64,000 nt of DNA from Hydrogenophaga crocea (GTDB lineage Bacteria; Pseudomonadota; Gammaproteobacteria; Burkholderiales; Burkholderiaceae_C), in contig NZ_CP049989.1 of NCBI RefSeq assembly GCF_011388215.1, forward strand, positions 186,001-250,000, given 5' to 3'. The notes below the pieces were generated by a model. That model was not told where the DNA came from, did no database searches, and saw only the letters and a program-made list of their open reading frames with translations. The translations under genes and the position numbers were made by a program. Each line of letters opens with the position of its first letter. The stretch's first letter is position 1. Shown here in pieces: positions 1 through 8,342 of this stretch.

Positions 1-1394
1 ATGATGGCCTGCTCAGTGTTGAGGCCCCCTCCATACTCGAACACGGGTATGCCTGCAACTGCCAGGGCAGCCGCCTCATCCGCCTTCATGGCTGCATCGG
101 AGTCGCGATAGACCGCGACTGTGTATCCCAGCGCGGCCAGCGCTAGGGCAATGGCCGGGGCCTGGGCGCCATTGCCATCGGCGATGGTTGAGCCAAGATG
201 CTCAATCGGCTGGCCCCCGCGCCTCTGGGACCACTGCTCGCGGATCCCCATCAACAAACCCAATTCTGTGTTGCCTTCCGTAACGAGGATGCGCCGCCCG
301 AACAAGGCCCGAGGCATGTATCGAAGCAGGGGCTTGAGCAGATCGGGAGAGCTTGGCCGGACAACGCTGGCTGCGCGCCCGGGCCTGGCGGTCGCCACGA
401 CGCGGACGCTCTCGGCCCCCGCTTCGCCCAGTGCCACGTCCGAATGCGTGGTCATCAGGATTTGGCCCGTTGGCTTTCCTGCAGCTGCTGCGAGCGCCTG
501 GTCGCCTTTGAGCTGGGAGATGGCGCCGAGGATCCGGTGGGGCTCAAGTCCATGTTCGATTTCATCGACAAGCACGATCGCGCCCTCCGCGATTGCGGAC
601 TTCTGGATGGCTAGCGTTGCCAGCCGCCGGGTCCCCAGACCGGCAAGGCGCAGCGGAACACCGTTGTCATGAAGCGCGATCGACCCCGATGAAAGACCGG
701 AGCGGCCAAGCTCAAGGCCGGGCTCATAGGCGCCTTGTACGTAGGCTCCCAGGCCCTTGGCGAAGCCCTCTGCACGCGAAGCAGCGTCCGCAAGCGATTG
801 GATCTCCCCTAAATTGGCGCTCGCCCGCGCCGCGCTGTAGGCCTCGGCCAGCCTGCCAGCCGCTTCCTTGCTATCCCCGGTGAGCTTGGCGAGAACCGAG
901 CCTTGTCCCCATGCTAGATGACGGGCGTCCTCGCCGGCCAATCGCACCACGCCAAAGAGGGCCCGATCTCGATTGGACAGTGTTCGCGGCTCATCGATGC
1001 GGTCGCACACCAGCTCCCAGACGGGCTCCATCGTGGCATCAACCGTGAGCCGCACCGTCAGGACGGGCTCATCATCGTCCTCAGGCTCGTCGCGAAGCTC
1101 TCCGACTGATGTCCAGCCCCGGATGTAAAGGCCAAGGCGCTCATCGGATTTCAAGGCTTTGGAGAGCTCGCCTGCCGTCACCTCGACCTTTATGGGCATG
1201 GTGGTGTCGCCGTCTAGGAAGTCCGGCTCCGTGAAGGAGAACCAACGGGACGAAAGCGCGGCTTCGACCGCGTCAAGGAGCGTGGACTTGCCCGAGTCTC
1301 CCGCGCCAATCAGGCAACAGAACGGCGAACCTGGCTTCCATTCCAAAGTGGCGATGCCTCGAAAGTTCTGGATCCTGAGCTGTCTGATCTGCAT
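1..1394 (-). CDS. OLD-family ATP-dependent nuclease (AAA ATPase + TOPRIM), 3' end outside window
   Basis: The minus-strand frame is open from the ATG at 1394 to the window edge (464 codons seen, no stop). The start MQIRQLRIQNFRGI is typical of SMC/RecF/OLD ATPases. A Walker A motif GAGDSGKST lies at residues 30-38, a Walker B stretch IVLVDEIEHGLEPH near residue 275, and a switch histidine in LMTTHSDV follows. After the ATPase comes a TOPRIM domain: LVTEGNTELGLL near residue 370 carries the acidic Glu, and VYRDSDAAM near 428 carries the DxD metal site. This ATPase-TOPRIM order is that of OLD nucleases, including GajA of Gabija. The partner gene that would decide the class (a UvrD-like helicase for Gabija/class 2) would lie beyond base 1. 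The gene is head-to-head with the 1537 gene across 142 bp. The C-terminal end is unseen. Confidence 0.85.
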   Translation of the reverse strand, partial: MQIRQLRIQNFRGIATLEWKPGSPFCCLIGAGDSGKSTLLDAVEAALSSRWFSFTEPDFLDGDTTMPIKVEVTAGELSKALKSDERLGLYIRGWTSVGELRDEPEDDDEPVLTVRLTVDATMEPVWELVCDRIDEPRTLSNRDRALFGVVRLAGEDARHLAWGQGSVLAKLTGDSKEAAGRLAEAYSAARASANLGEIQSLADAASRAEGFAKGLGAYVQGAYEPGLELGRSGLSSGSIALHDNGVPLRLAGLGTRRLATLAIQKSAIAEGAIVLVDEIEHGLEPHRILGAISQLKGDQALAAAAGKPTGQILMTTHSDVALGEAGAESVRVVATARPGRAASVVRPSSPDLLKPLLRYMPRALFGRRILVTEGNTELGLLMGIREQWSQRRGGQPIEHLGSTIADGNGAQAPAIALALAALGYTVAVYRDSDAAMKADEAAALAVAGIPVFEYGGGLNTEQAI

Positions 1395-1536
1395 GTGCTC
1401 CCTTTCGCCTCCGGGGTGCTGACTCTTGAATTGCACCCTGAAGATAGTATGTCAATGGACCCGTCCTGTTCGCGTCTGATGTGAAGCACACGGTGCGCCA
1501 GAATGTCGGCGGGCGCGGATCCATTGCGCCAGGGAG

Positions 1537-3516
1537 ATGGAGATGGAGATGGCAAGGGTGTACCCCCTCCGTTTTGGAGAGCAGGGCAAGTACGAGCTTA
1601 CTGAGGCGGCGCTCAAACACATATTCGTCGGTGAGACGGCTGTCCGTCCGGTCAATGCGCTCGGCAAGCGAATGCCCGAAGTGGTCCTGTCTGGGGGGCT
1701 TCACACATGGACCGGTTGGGAGCAGCTGCTAAAGGAACACGCGGGCGTCGTGCACCTGCTCGAGTACGACGTCGACTGTCACGTCGATTGGTTCTATGCG
1801 CGGGAGCTTCAGAACGGTGTCATTACTCTGAAAATTCCGCGAAGGATGTTTACAGGCGACGCGGCTGCTATCACCAGGATGCCGGACGTCAACTACAAGT
1901 CAGGCTATTTATGGAAGACCCTGTACCCGTTGGGCTACTCGGAGGACGACGTCATCAAGACTCTCGCCGAGGCCCTTGAGAACCTGGATCGGGAGGACTC
2001 CACGCATCCGACGGCGGCGCAACCGGCCGGCCTACTGTACGGGTACGCATTGCTTGATGAGCCACTTAAGTCCATGAAACTGCGCATTCAGGTGCGGGGC
2101 AATCAGATTCAGTCGGCTTTCCCTGCATGGGAGCAGCCGGCGACCGGCAACAACGGCAAGCCTTACTCTCACTCCGACTCGATCAATTTCGCCATCGCAC
2201 GATCTACTGTGCGCCATGAGCACTATGCACGTGTCTGGGGCAGCGTGTTCCCCTCAAATCGTTTCAGTGCTGATGAACTGTTGAGGCTCACTCCGGCGTT
2301 CATCTTGCAAAGAACCAGACGCGATCCGACCGTTCGCATCGCCAAATGGCGCAAGGAGCGCGAGACGGAATTGATGGCACATGCGTCGGCGCTGCAACTC
2401 GACGAGCTAAAGCGAGTAGTGGCCTACGTGAGCAACTTCGTCTGCAGCAAGGATCCTTTCGGCGTGCAGTCGAACCTGTATCTCCACTGCGCAGATGAGA
2501 TCCGACACATCGAACCGTTTTTCAATGCAGCCCAGTTGAGCGAGAACGTCGCCGAGTGCATCCAGGTGCTGAGTCACTACGACTTGGGGCACGGTACTCG
2601 ACTGGCCATGGATGCGATGGTGAGGTTCATGCGGATGGCCATCGTGCACACCGGTGGGCTCAACACGCTGATGTTCAAAAGGGTTCTTGGCGAGTTCGTG
2701 GAAGCTGCTTCAGGGCATCATGACAAGGACTCGCTCCGAGAGTTCTTTGCCGCGCTTGCAGCTTCGCCCTGCCGAGCCTCGCTGTATACGGAGTTTGATC
2801 TCAACCCATTCGTGAAGAAGAACGACGAGATGGGGTGGTCGGTGATCGGCGTATCGGAGGTCGACATGGAGTTAACGCCAGACCACCTCTTTGAGTTCAT
2901 TGCTTTCAATCTGGGTGAGAACTACCTGCGCTTCTCAAAGGATCAACGTTTGGCGATCGCCAAGGGGCTTCATTCGCGACGAGATCAGATGGAGTTGGTG
3001 GTCGACGCAATGTCCCTACTATCAGGCCGCGACTTTCAGTTCTTCATGCCCGTACGGTTGGATCCAGCGCAGATCGCGGAGAAGTCGCCGCCAGCCGAAG
3101 ACGATCTGATCACAGTCGCAACGGACTACGGTCGAATGTTGGTCATGTACAGGCAGCGCGTGGTGGGCGAGGACCCTGCAGCCTACGCGGCCGAAGTCAA
3201 CTATGAGCGGGCCGGAACCCCGGAGTTCTTCGAACTGATACGCCAGAAGCACAAGCGCAGCTTCGTACTGGCGATGCACGAGAACATGCTGAAGAAGCTG
3301 ATCGACTACGCGGCTGGCGTGGGTTATGCGAGGCTGAAGACGAAGTTGGAGACCACGCTCAATCAGCTCCCGAGAGAGGCCATCCCGCTCCCGAAGGCCA
3401 TTCCCGCCTATCTCACGCAGGGGCGAGCTCAGCCCGCCCCGTTCGTGGGCGACACCGCTGCGTTGGTTCAAGCTATCGTAGGCAATGGGGGAGACGACGC
3501 ATCGGCGATCGAATGA
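1537..3516 (+). CDS. Large uncharacterised protein with EndoU-like N-terminal domain
   Basis: A 659-aa protein with no full-length match that I recognise. Residues about 45-200 read like the bacterial EndoU ribonuclease fold: a Gly-Gly-x-His at 53-56 (GGLHTW), then WKTLYPLGYSEDDVI at 126-140. The latter resembles the family's Lys-[ST]-x-[FY]-P-x-x-[WY]-S-x-[DE] segment, with K127 as a candidate catalytic Lys. Then MKLRIQVRGNQIQSAFP at 180-196 resembles the family's closing strand pair ending in a Tyr/Phe-Pro. The remaining 450 residues are mostly helical in character, with no motif I can name and no signal peptide or membrane segment. Three in-frame ATGs (1537, 1543, 1549) follow an AGGGAG sequence, so the start is uncertain by up to four codons. 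It is transcribed divergently from the OLD nuclease. The EndoU reading is pattern-based inference; that the gene is real is nearly certain. Confidence 0.8.
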   Translation: MEMEMARVYPLRFGEQGKYELTEAALKHIFVGETAVRPVNALGKRMPEVVLSGGLHTWTGWEQLLKEHAGVVHLLEYDVDCHVDWFYARELQNGVITLKIPRRMFTGDAAAITRMPDVNYKSGYLWKTLYPLGYSEDDVIKTLAEALENLDREDSTHPTAAQPAGLLYGYALLDEPLKSMKLRIQVRGNQIQSAFPAWEQPATGNNGKPYSHSDSINFAIARSTVRHEHYARVWGSVFPSNRFSADELLRLTPAFILQRTRRDPTVRIAKWRKERETELMAHASALQLDELKRVVAYVSNFVCSKDPFGVQSNLYLHCADEIRHIEPFFNAAQLSENVAECIQVLSHYDLGHGTRLAMDAMVRFMRMAIVHTGGLNTLMFKRVLGEFVEAASGHHDKDSLREFFAALAASPCRASLYTEFDLNPFVKKNDEMGWSVIGVSEVDMELTPDHLFEFIAFNLGENYLRFSKDQRLAIAKGLHSRRDQMELVVDAMSLLSGRDFQFFMPVRLDPAQIAEKSPPAEDDLITVATDYGRMLVMYRQRVVGEDPAAYAAEVNYERAGTPEFFELIRQKHKRSFVLAMHENMLKKLIDYAAGVGYARLKTKLETTLNQLPREAIPLPKAIPAYLTQGRAQPAPFVGDTAALVQAIVGNGGDDASAIE

Positions 3517-4019
3517 CTGGAACGGATCAGCTTCAACTAAGCGGTGGGATCTCAACGAAAGTCCTGTGACTCTTTCTCGTGCCTGCCCAGCATCGAGGAT
3601 ATTTGAGTTGATTGCGGTTGATCCGAACCGCCAGTGCGCTGGCTTATTTAAACGCCGGGCGGCGACCTGACGCGAGTGGCCTAGGTCGAACACTTAGCCG
3701 ACTTGAGGCGGGCGAATACGAACGCGTTGACGACTGGCGCGAACCGGGCGAGCGGCTCGACGCTACATTGAGTCGCTTGCACGACGCATCTAAACGGCAG
3801 CGACCGCTTGGTGTCACAAAGAAGTCCGGAAACTCAAAGCGCCGTAGGACCGCAACCGCTGCGTAGCCGAAGTCCGGGATCCGTGTGGCGGCTCAAGACT
3901 GGACCGAGACGTTCGCGTCCGCGAATCGAACGTCAGCGGCCTCCGAAACCGGCCCTTCGAGCGCGCTGGCGACGAGCCACAGCTGAATCTCTGAAGTAAA
4001 TGGTCAACGCCAACTCCAC
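3517..4019. other. Intergenic region between convergent genes, no gene seen
   Basis: About 500 bp between the EndoU-like gene and the convergent PIN-like gene. Short open frames exist here (for example 3612-3866) but they are rich in Arg/Ser/Pro, have no ribosome binding site and match nothing I know. I see no convincing terminator, RNA gene or repeat. Confidence 0.5.
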
Positions 4020-5180
4020 TCACTTCTTGAGCGGCACGACGTCGGATTCCTGCTGCCCTAACAGACGGCCAAGCTGACGAAGTGCCTCGACCTCATCGGA
4101 TACCACGGGGCAACCGAACGTCTTGTCGAGGGCAAGCTTTCCACTAGTCAACAACACTCGCAACGGGTTCTCAGTCAACATAAGGTCGTGATACCCCACC
4201 CCTGCAGTCCCGTGGTGAAGGTCGCGCAGAAAGTTGCCGGTGAACTTTCGCTGGGCATCTATTCGAATGCCCGCGTGACTCATTGAATGGATGAAAAACG
4301 TAGGCATGCGCTTGGCCATCTTCAATGGGGCCAGACGAAAAGCATTCACCAGCAGAGTACGCAGCGTCGACCGGAGGTGAAGTACTTCCTCACCACTGAG
4401 GGAGTCGCGTTGATGACCTCTCTCGGCGAATATCTGCAACGCTACGGTCAACGCGTCATCGGCGTACACATCCAAAGAACCAGCGACCTCAGCAACGAAC
4501 GCTTGTTCGAACGAGCGAATCTCACTCTGGTACTTTCGCATTTCAGAGTTGAGACGCGCCGCCGTCTCCTCAAACTTGAGCGAGGTATTCAGATGCGAGC
4601 TTGAGGTCTTCATCAGCTCGGAGAAGGGCATCTCCCAAAGCTCATCGACCAAGCACTTTTGAAGCACCCGGTTATCTTCTCTAGACAAGCTCTTGGTTAC
4701 GGGCAATTGGGGCCCAAAGATGAAGCAACCCTTCGTCCAAGACTTCTCTATCAGTGCCCCCCTAGCATCTTCAACGTCAGGAGTCCGTAGGAATTCCTCC
4801 AGCTCTTGACGTCCGCGTATCTGCTCGGTTTGCAAGGCAACCCCAAAGCTCAAAGCATCAAACACCTGACCGGTGGCCATTCGAGTCGCGTCGTCGGTCT
4901 GGGAAGAGAGCTCCATAAAGGCCACATCACTCACCGGGCAGACCAACTGGCTCGCACGTACCCCCGCTTGCATTTGCTCCAAGAGCTGCAAATGCTCAGC
5001 CCTCTTTGGCTTACCAAGCCATGCGTCACGAAGAAATACCCAGTATCTTGTGTCGAGGTAAATTTTCTTGCGGCTTTTGACCCGTCGACCAACCTCAGCC
5101 ACTCGCTGGCTAACATGGTCTGCAATGCTCACTTGCGGATTGCTCTGATGCTCCGCAAAGAGCTTCTCGCGATCAATCAT
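4020..5180 (-). CDS. PIN-like domain protein, probable nuclease
   Basis: A 386-aa protein. Residues 40-47 (IYLDTRYW) look like the first strand of a PIN domain, with D43 as first metal ligand. CPVSDVAFMELSS (81-93) supplies an acidic residue at E90 where PIN domains have their conserved Glu. Near the C-terminus DLHHGTAGVGYHDLMLTEN (320-338) looks like the last conserved Asp motif (candidates D320, D332). The long helical insert between E90 and D320 is unlike compact VapC toxins (about 130 aa), so it is more like the larger PIN-like proteins of defence and RNA-repair loci. No antitoxin gene is evident. Base composition is lower in GC than the chromosomal genes on the right, consistent with acquisition. 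The function is inferred from motifs only. Confidence 0.7.
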   Translation of the reverse strand: MIDREKLFAEHQSNPQVSIADHVSQRVAEVGRRVKSRKKIYLDTRYWVFLRDAWLGKPKRAEHLQLLEQMQAGVRASQLVCPVSDVAFMELSSQTDDATRMATGQVFDALSFGVALQTEQIRGRQELEEFLRTPDVEDARGALIEKSWTKGCFIFGPQLPVTKSLSREDNRVLQKCLVDELWEMPFSELMKTSSSHLNTSLKFEETAARLNSEMRKYQSEIRSFEQAFVAEVAGSLDVYADDALTVALQIFAERGHQRDSLSGEEVLHLRSTLRTLLVNAFRLAPLKMAKRMPTFFIHSMSHAGIRIDAQRKFTGNFLRDLHHGTAGVGYHDLMLTENPLRVLLTSGKLALDKTFGCPVVSDEVEALRQLGRLLGQQESDVVPLKK

Positions 5181-5419
5181 TGGCGCTCCTAGATTCGCTT
5201 TGCCGACATTTCACTCCAGGGCAGGCCGCGGTAGTCATCGCTGAGCTTCTTGAGGACGTGGTGACCAGCGATCAACTAACCGACCGCATCAAGTGCTACT
5301 TGTTGGGCATCACCATTTGGGCACCGAAGGAACTTGCCAACTGCGAAATGCTTTTCGACCTTGCCAAAGATCTGCAGCACGCAGGTCATCGTCGGAGTGC
5401 AGACGCCAATATGCCTTGA
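5180..5419 (+). CDS. Possible small protein, unrecognised
   Basis: A 79-codon frame starting with TTG at 5180 and overlapping the start of the divergent PIN-like gene by one base. The translation (LEDVVTSDQLTDRIKCYLLG and onward) is compositionally protein-like, with helical acidic segments, but there is no recognisable domain and no good Shine-Dalgarno. It could equally be the remnant of a longer gene. I list it because its codon choice looks coding; confidence is low. Confidence 0.3.
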   Translation: MALLDSLCRHFTPGQAAVVIAELLEDVVTSDQLTDRIKCYLLGITIWAPKELANCEMLFDLAKDLQHAGHRRSADANMP

Positions 5420-5546
5420 ATATTTGCGGAGCCTTGAAGCTGTGTTCTACAGAATGGAGCCTTTCGTCCGAACTCGCTCGCCCTGTTTCTCCGAGTTGCT
5501 GGAGAAGACCATACTGGAGCGGTTGCAGAGACATCGATAACCAACT

Positions 5547-5792
5547 TCACTTCGCCGCTGCTTTTCGAGCCTTCTCGTTGGCTCGGTCAACATAATCCTT
5601 ACCACGCTCTACTGCTACCTGACTGTTTGAGAATCGACCAATATTGAGCTTGGGCTGGGCACTTCCTTCACCCACATAGCAAACCCACCCCTCGGATGCT
5701 CCCCAGAAAGAATAGAACCATCGCGCCTTGATGCGCCATCCGCAGTACTCGACGTTCACCACGTTCTGGGAATTGATGGATTGGCTTGCCAT
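5547..5792 (-). CDS. Small hypothetical protein
   Basis: An 81-aa frame with protein-like composition: an aromatic-rich core (VEYCGWRIKARWFYSFWG) and a charged helical tail (DYVDRANEKARKAAAK). The shape suggests a small beta-strand plus helix fold, but I do not recognise the family. No strong ribosome binding site precedes the ATG at 5792. It sits between the PIN-like gene and repeat A in the accessory region. Confidence 0.45.
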   Translation of the reverse strand: MASQSINSQNVVNVEYCGWRIKARWFYSFWGASEGWVCYVGEGSAQPKLNIGRFSNSQVAVERGKDYVDRANEKARKAAAK

Positions 5793-5914
5793 TGGTGCAG
5801 TCTAACTAGCCGACCGCGCATAGCCGCCGCTCGGGCTCGCGCTGGTCGCCGGACTGGCATCGGCTGCATGGCGCATACCGTGAGTACACCCGCCGACGTC
5901 GAACTGCTTCTCAC

Positions 5915-6275
5915 GCTGCAGTGCGGACCTTGACGCGCTGCCTAAGCTTCAGTGCTCGGGCGCGTCCCTTGGCCCAAGGCCACGGATGCACGGACTGACC
6001 GGTGCGTGGTTGGGCTGTAGAACTATCTGTGACCTGAGCGATTGACCACATCGCGGGCAGATGTGGCGATCCGGCTCTAACGGGATCGGCCGGATCCCGC
6101 GTTTGAGAGAAAACCCCTCGTGGCCCGCCCGAGAGGGCCACTGCCGGTACTTTTGAGAGCCAAGAGAAATCTCCCAGCCCCTCGCAACCCCGCACCACGC
6201 CTCGCATTCACCCAACAAAAAAAGCCCCTGCACTGCAGGGGCTCCAGACTCGCTGGCGGTGGGGGTAGGTCGGAG
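5915..6275. repeat. Hairpin-bearing dispersed repeat, copy A
   Basis: This segment closely resembles 25251-25600 in the same orientation, and its last 85 bp resemble the region downstream of the tRNA-Ser at 53.3 kb. It contains a GTGGCCC / GGGCCAC hairpin near 6120-6142 and a terminator-type hairpin GCCCCTGCA-CT-GCAGGGGC at 6224-6242 with an A-run on its left (a U-tract for the minus strand). It ends in CTGGCGG, the same bases that form the 3' CCA end and first acceptor bases of the tRNA-Ser. Downstream at 6343-6366 lies an alternating GC/GT tract also present after copy B. No gene lies in it. Confidence 0.75.
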
Positions 6276-6559
6276 CGAACCGTTCTCAGCGGTTTGGGTG
6301 TCGATGGCAACTCCAGTGCGAATGCTGGAAACCCTTCAAAGAAGTGCGCGCGCGCACGCGCGCGTCTTGCACGGGAAAGGCCGAATTTCTGCTCCAAGTT
6401 GTTCGCAGCGGTTTGGTTGCCGGGGCTGCTCCTTTCTGGGTTGCGGCTGACGCGGTTGTGCGTGCGTGGGTACGTGCAGCCTTTGGTCATCTGCGTTGTG
6501 CATTTCCCTTTCTTGGTCCAAAGCGATCGCCTGTCGTTGTTGGGCCTCTGCGGTTCCCG

Positions 6560-6763
6560 GTGCAGGAACCGGAGAGGGTGACCTGCCCGGTTTCTTCAGT
6601 CCAACAGTTTCCAGGAAGATGGCTCCCAACCTGCGAGGAGCCCATGAGGAAGAGCCGATTCAGTGGCCGCCCACAGCGACGTGTACCCGCCACGGTGCTA
6701 CTGCACCACGCGCACCGCGCGCTCGCGCACTTCGGGTGAGAACTTGTTCGACTTCTTGTTCAT
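6560..6763 (-). pseudogene. IS3-family orfA remnant (second IS type)
   Basis: From the ATG at 6763 the minus strand reads MNKKSNKFSPEVRERAVRVV, the usual N-terminus of a common IS3-family OrfA with its helix-turn-helix. It then hits a stop and continues as HRGGYTSLWAATES, matching the next part of the same family before dissolving into unrelated frames. This is a different IS3 member from the one at 26.4 and 48.5 kb. It is decayed, with no matching OrfB. The right end of this fragment abuts another IS fragment at about 6.8 kb. Confidence 0.65.
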
Positions 6764-6814
6764 GGCCCAATCCTCTCGGAGAAATGAGCCTTCTCAAATC
6801 CCGGGGCGGTTCAT

Positions 6815-7124
6815 GGAGTTCATCGCCAATGCCTTGGCCCAGTGGGCTCAGAGCAAGGGCATCGCCATGCAGCACATCCAACCCGGCAAACCCACGCAGA
6901 ACGCCTACGTCGAGCGATTCAACAAGACCTACCGCACCGAGGTGCTCGATTGCTACGTCTTCGAGTCACTGCAGGAAGTACGTGACATGACGGTCGATTG
7001 GCTGCATCGCTACAACCACCAGCGCCCCCATGAGTCCCTCGGCCGAATCCCACCGGTCGAGTACCGTGTCAAACTGTTCCCCAACCTCTACTTCTGACTG
7101 GCTCAGGAATTCGAGGGGACTTCA
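6815..7124 (+). mobile_element. IS3-family 3' fragment (OrfB C-terminus and terminal repeat), copy 3
   Basis: The frame encodes the C-terminal third of an IS3 OrfB integrase: [20 protein letters not shown] contains the last catalytic Glu region of the DDE domain and is followed by WLHRYNHQRPHESLGRIPP. It ends with VKLFPNLYF and a stop at 7097. The terminal sequence GGGGACTTCA at 7115-7124 matches the end of the copies at 26392 and 48523, but in opposite orientation to them. Base differences are scattered, so it is an older, diverged relative. The 5' two thirds are missing; the breakpoint is near 6815. Confidence 0.85.
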
Positions 7125-7273
7125 ACAATGGGGTGGGCGCATAGCGCGCTTCGCTCAGGGCCTCGCAATCAGCCCCGTTCGGTGGAGCACATGTACAAGT
7201 TCCTGCATTGCGCTTACCGGGGTCGCTCACCCTGGGAAACCACCCGGATGTCCTTGTCGACGGCACCTGTTCA

Positions 7274-8194
7274 GTGACCAGAGATCCCGGTATCGTTCGG
7301 TCCAGGAGTTCGAACTTGTCCTCAGCCATCAAGATCTTCCAGGGGCGTTTCGGCAGGGTTGCTCTACTAGACATGGACGCACCGCTGGTGGGGCACGCCC
7401 ATCATCATTGCCACATCCTGATCAAGGCGGGCGGTGCCGACAGCGCCTTCCGCGTGCGGGGAGAGCGCGCACCGCTCACGGACGACACCGCCGTGCTCGT
7501 CAACGCCTGGGAACACCACGCCTACGAACACGAAGCGCCTCCCGGTGCGCGCACGCTGATCCTGGCGCTCTACATCGAGCCCGGCTGGCTGGCCGAGCTG
7601 CAGCGCTCATTGGCACTGTCCGGCCATCCGCGCTTCTTTCCCGAACCCTGCGTACGACTCACCGAAGCCACCCGCAAGATGGTGGAGGAGTTCGTGCTCG
7701 AACTCTGGTGGGACGATGAGGTCTCTCCCGGACGCCTGGAGGATCTGCTGTTCAATCTCATCATCGCCGTGGTCGAGAGCTATTCGGGCTGGCGCGATCT
7801 GGCCAGCCTGCTGCGCAGCAAACCGCCGGTGGCCATGGACCCCCGCATCCGCCACGCCATCGCCCTCATGCGCCAGGATGTGGCGCGCGAACTCGACGTC
7901 GACGGACTGGCCGCCGCCACCGGTCTGTCGCGCGCCCACTTCTTCACGCTGTTCCAGCGCGACACGCGCGTGACGCCGCTGGTCTACGCCAATGTGCTGC
8001 GTTTCGAGGCGGCGGTGCAGCGGCTCACCCGCAGCCAGGAACCGGTGGGCGATGTCTCGCACGAACTCGGCTTCTCCGCGCCCAGCCATTTCTCGCGCTT
8101 CTTTCGCGCGCACCTGGGTATCACGCCCAGTGACTACCGCCGCAAGGTCAACCTGTTCGAGCCGCCGGCCGGCCCACGCTCGCACGTGATCTGA
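7274..8194 (+). CDS. AraC-family transcriptional regulator
   Basis: An AraC/XylS-type regulator. The N-terminal half carries a cupin-like effector domain (GHAHHHCHILIKAGG and following). The C-terminus has the double helix-turn-helix: ELDVDGLAAATGLSRAHFFT (first HTH) and the AraC signature GFSAPSHFSRFFRAHLGITP with SDYRR. It lies 149 bp upstream of, and codirectional with, the molybdenum hydroxylase operon, so it most likely controls it. AraC regulators are known beside furoate clusters. The frame is open from a TTG at 7208, but I prefer the GTG at 7274 because the earlier 22 codons look like non-coding sequence near the IS junction; neither start has a strong Shine-Dalgarno. Confidence 0.85.
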   Translation: MTRDPGIVRSRSSNLSSAIKIFQGRFGRVALLDMDAPLVGHAHHHCHILIKAGGADSAFRVRGERAPLTDDTAVLVNAWEHHAYEHEAPPGARTLILALYIEPGWLAELQRSLALSGHPRFFPEPCVRLTEATRKMVEEFVLELWWDDEVSPGRLEDLLFNLIIAVVESYSGWRDLASLLRSKPPVAMDPRIRHAIALMRQDVARELDVDGLAAATGLSRAHFFTLFQRDTRVTPLVYANVLRFEAAVQRLTRSQEPVGDVSHELGFSAPSHFSRFFRAHLGITPSDYRRKVNLFEPPAGPRSHVI

Positions 8195-8342
8195 GCGTGT
8201 CCGCAAAGTCACCAGACTTTTTGGACAGCCGGCAGATCGGCCGGTCATTCGCCCGACGCTGTCGATAACGCGCGCACCTCCTGCCTCCTGACACTGGCGC
8301 TGCACATGAACTGCAGCCGCTACGTCGGCACAGGAGACAAGC

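Noticed and set aside
1395..1536. A CRISPR-like or operator structure between the divergent OLD and EndoU-like genes
   Set aside because: I looked for repeated spacers and palindromes in the 142 bp and saw only weak, chance-level complementarity.
6224..6242. A decayed second tRNA-Ser gene beside the terminator hairpins of repeats A and B
   Set aside because: Only the last bases (CTGGCGG) match the tRNA; no acceptor, anticodon or T-arm pairing can be built from the following sequence.
6118..6581. Open frames through repeat A (and the equivalent through repeat B near 25450)
   Set aside because: The frames span hairpins and terminator sequence, are Arg/Pro-rich and match nothing; the segment is a non-coding repeat.
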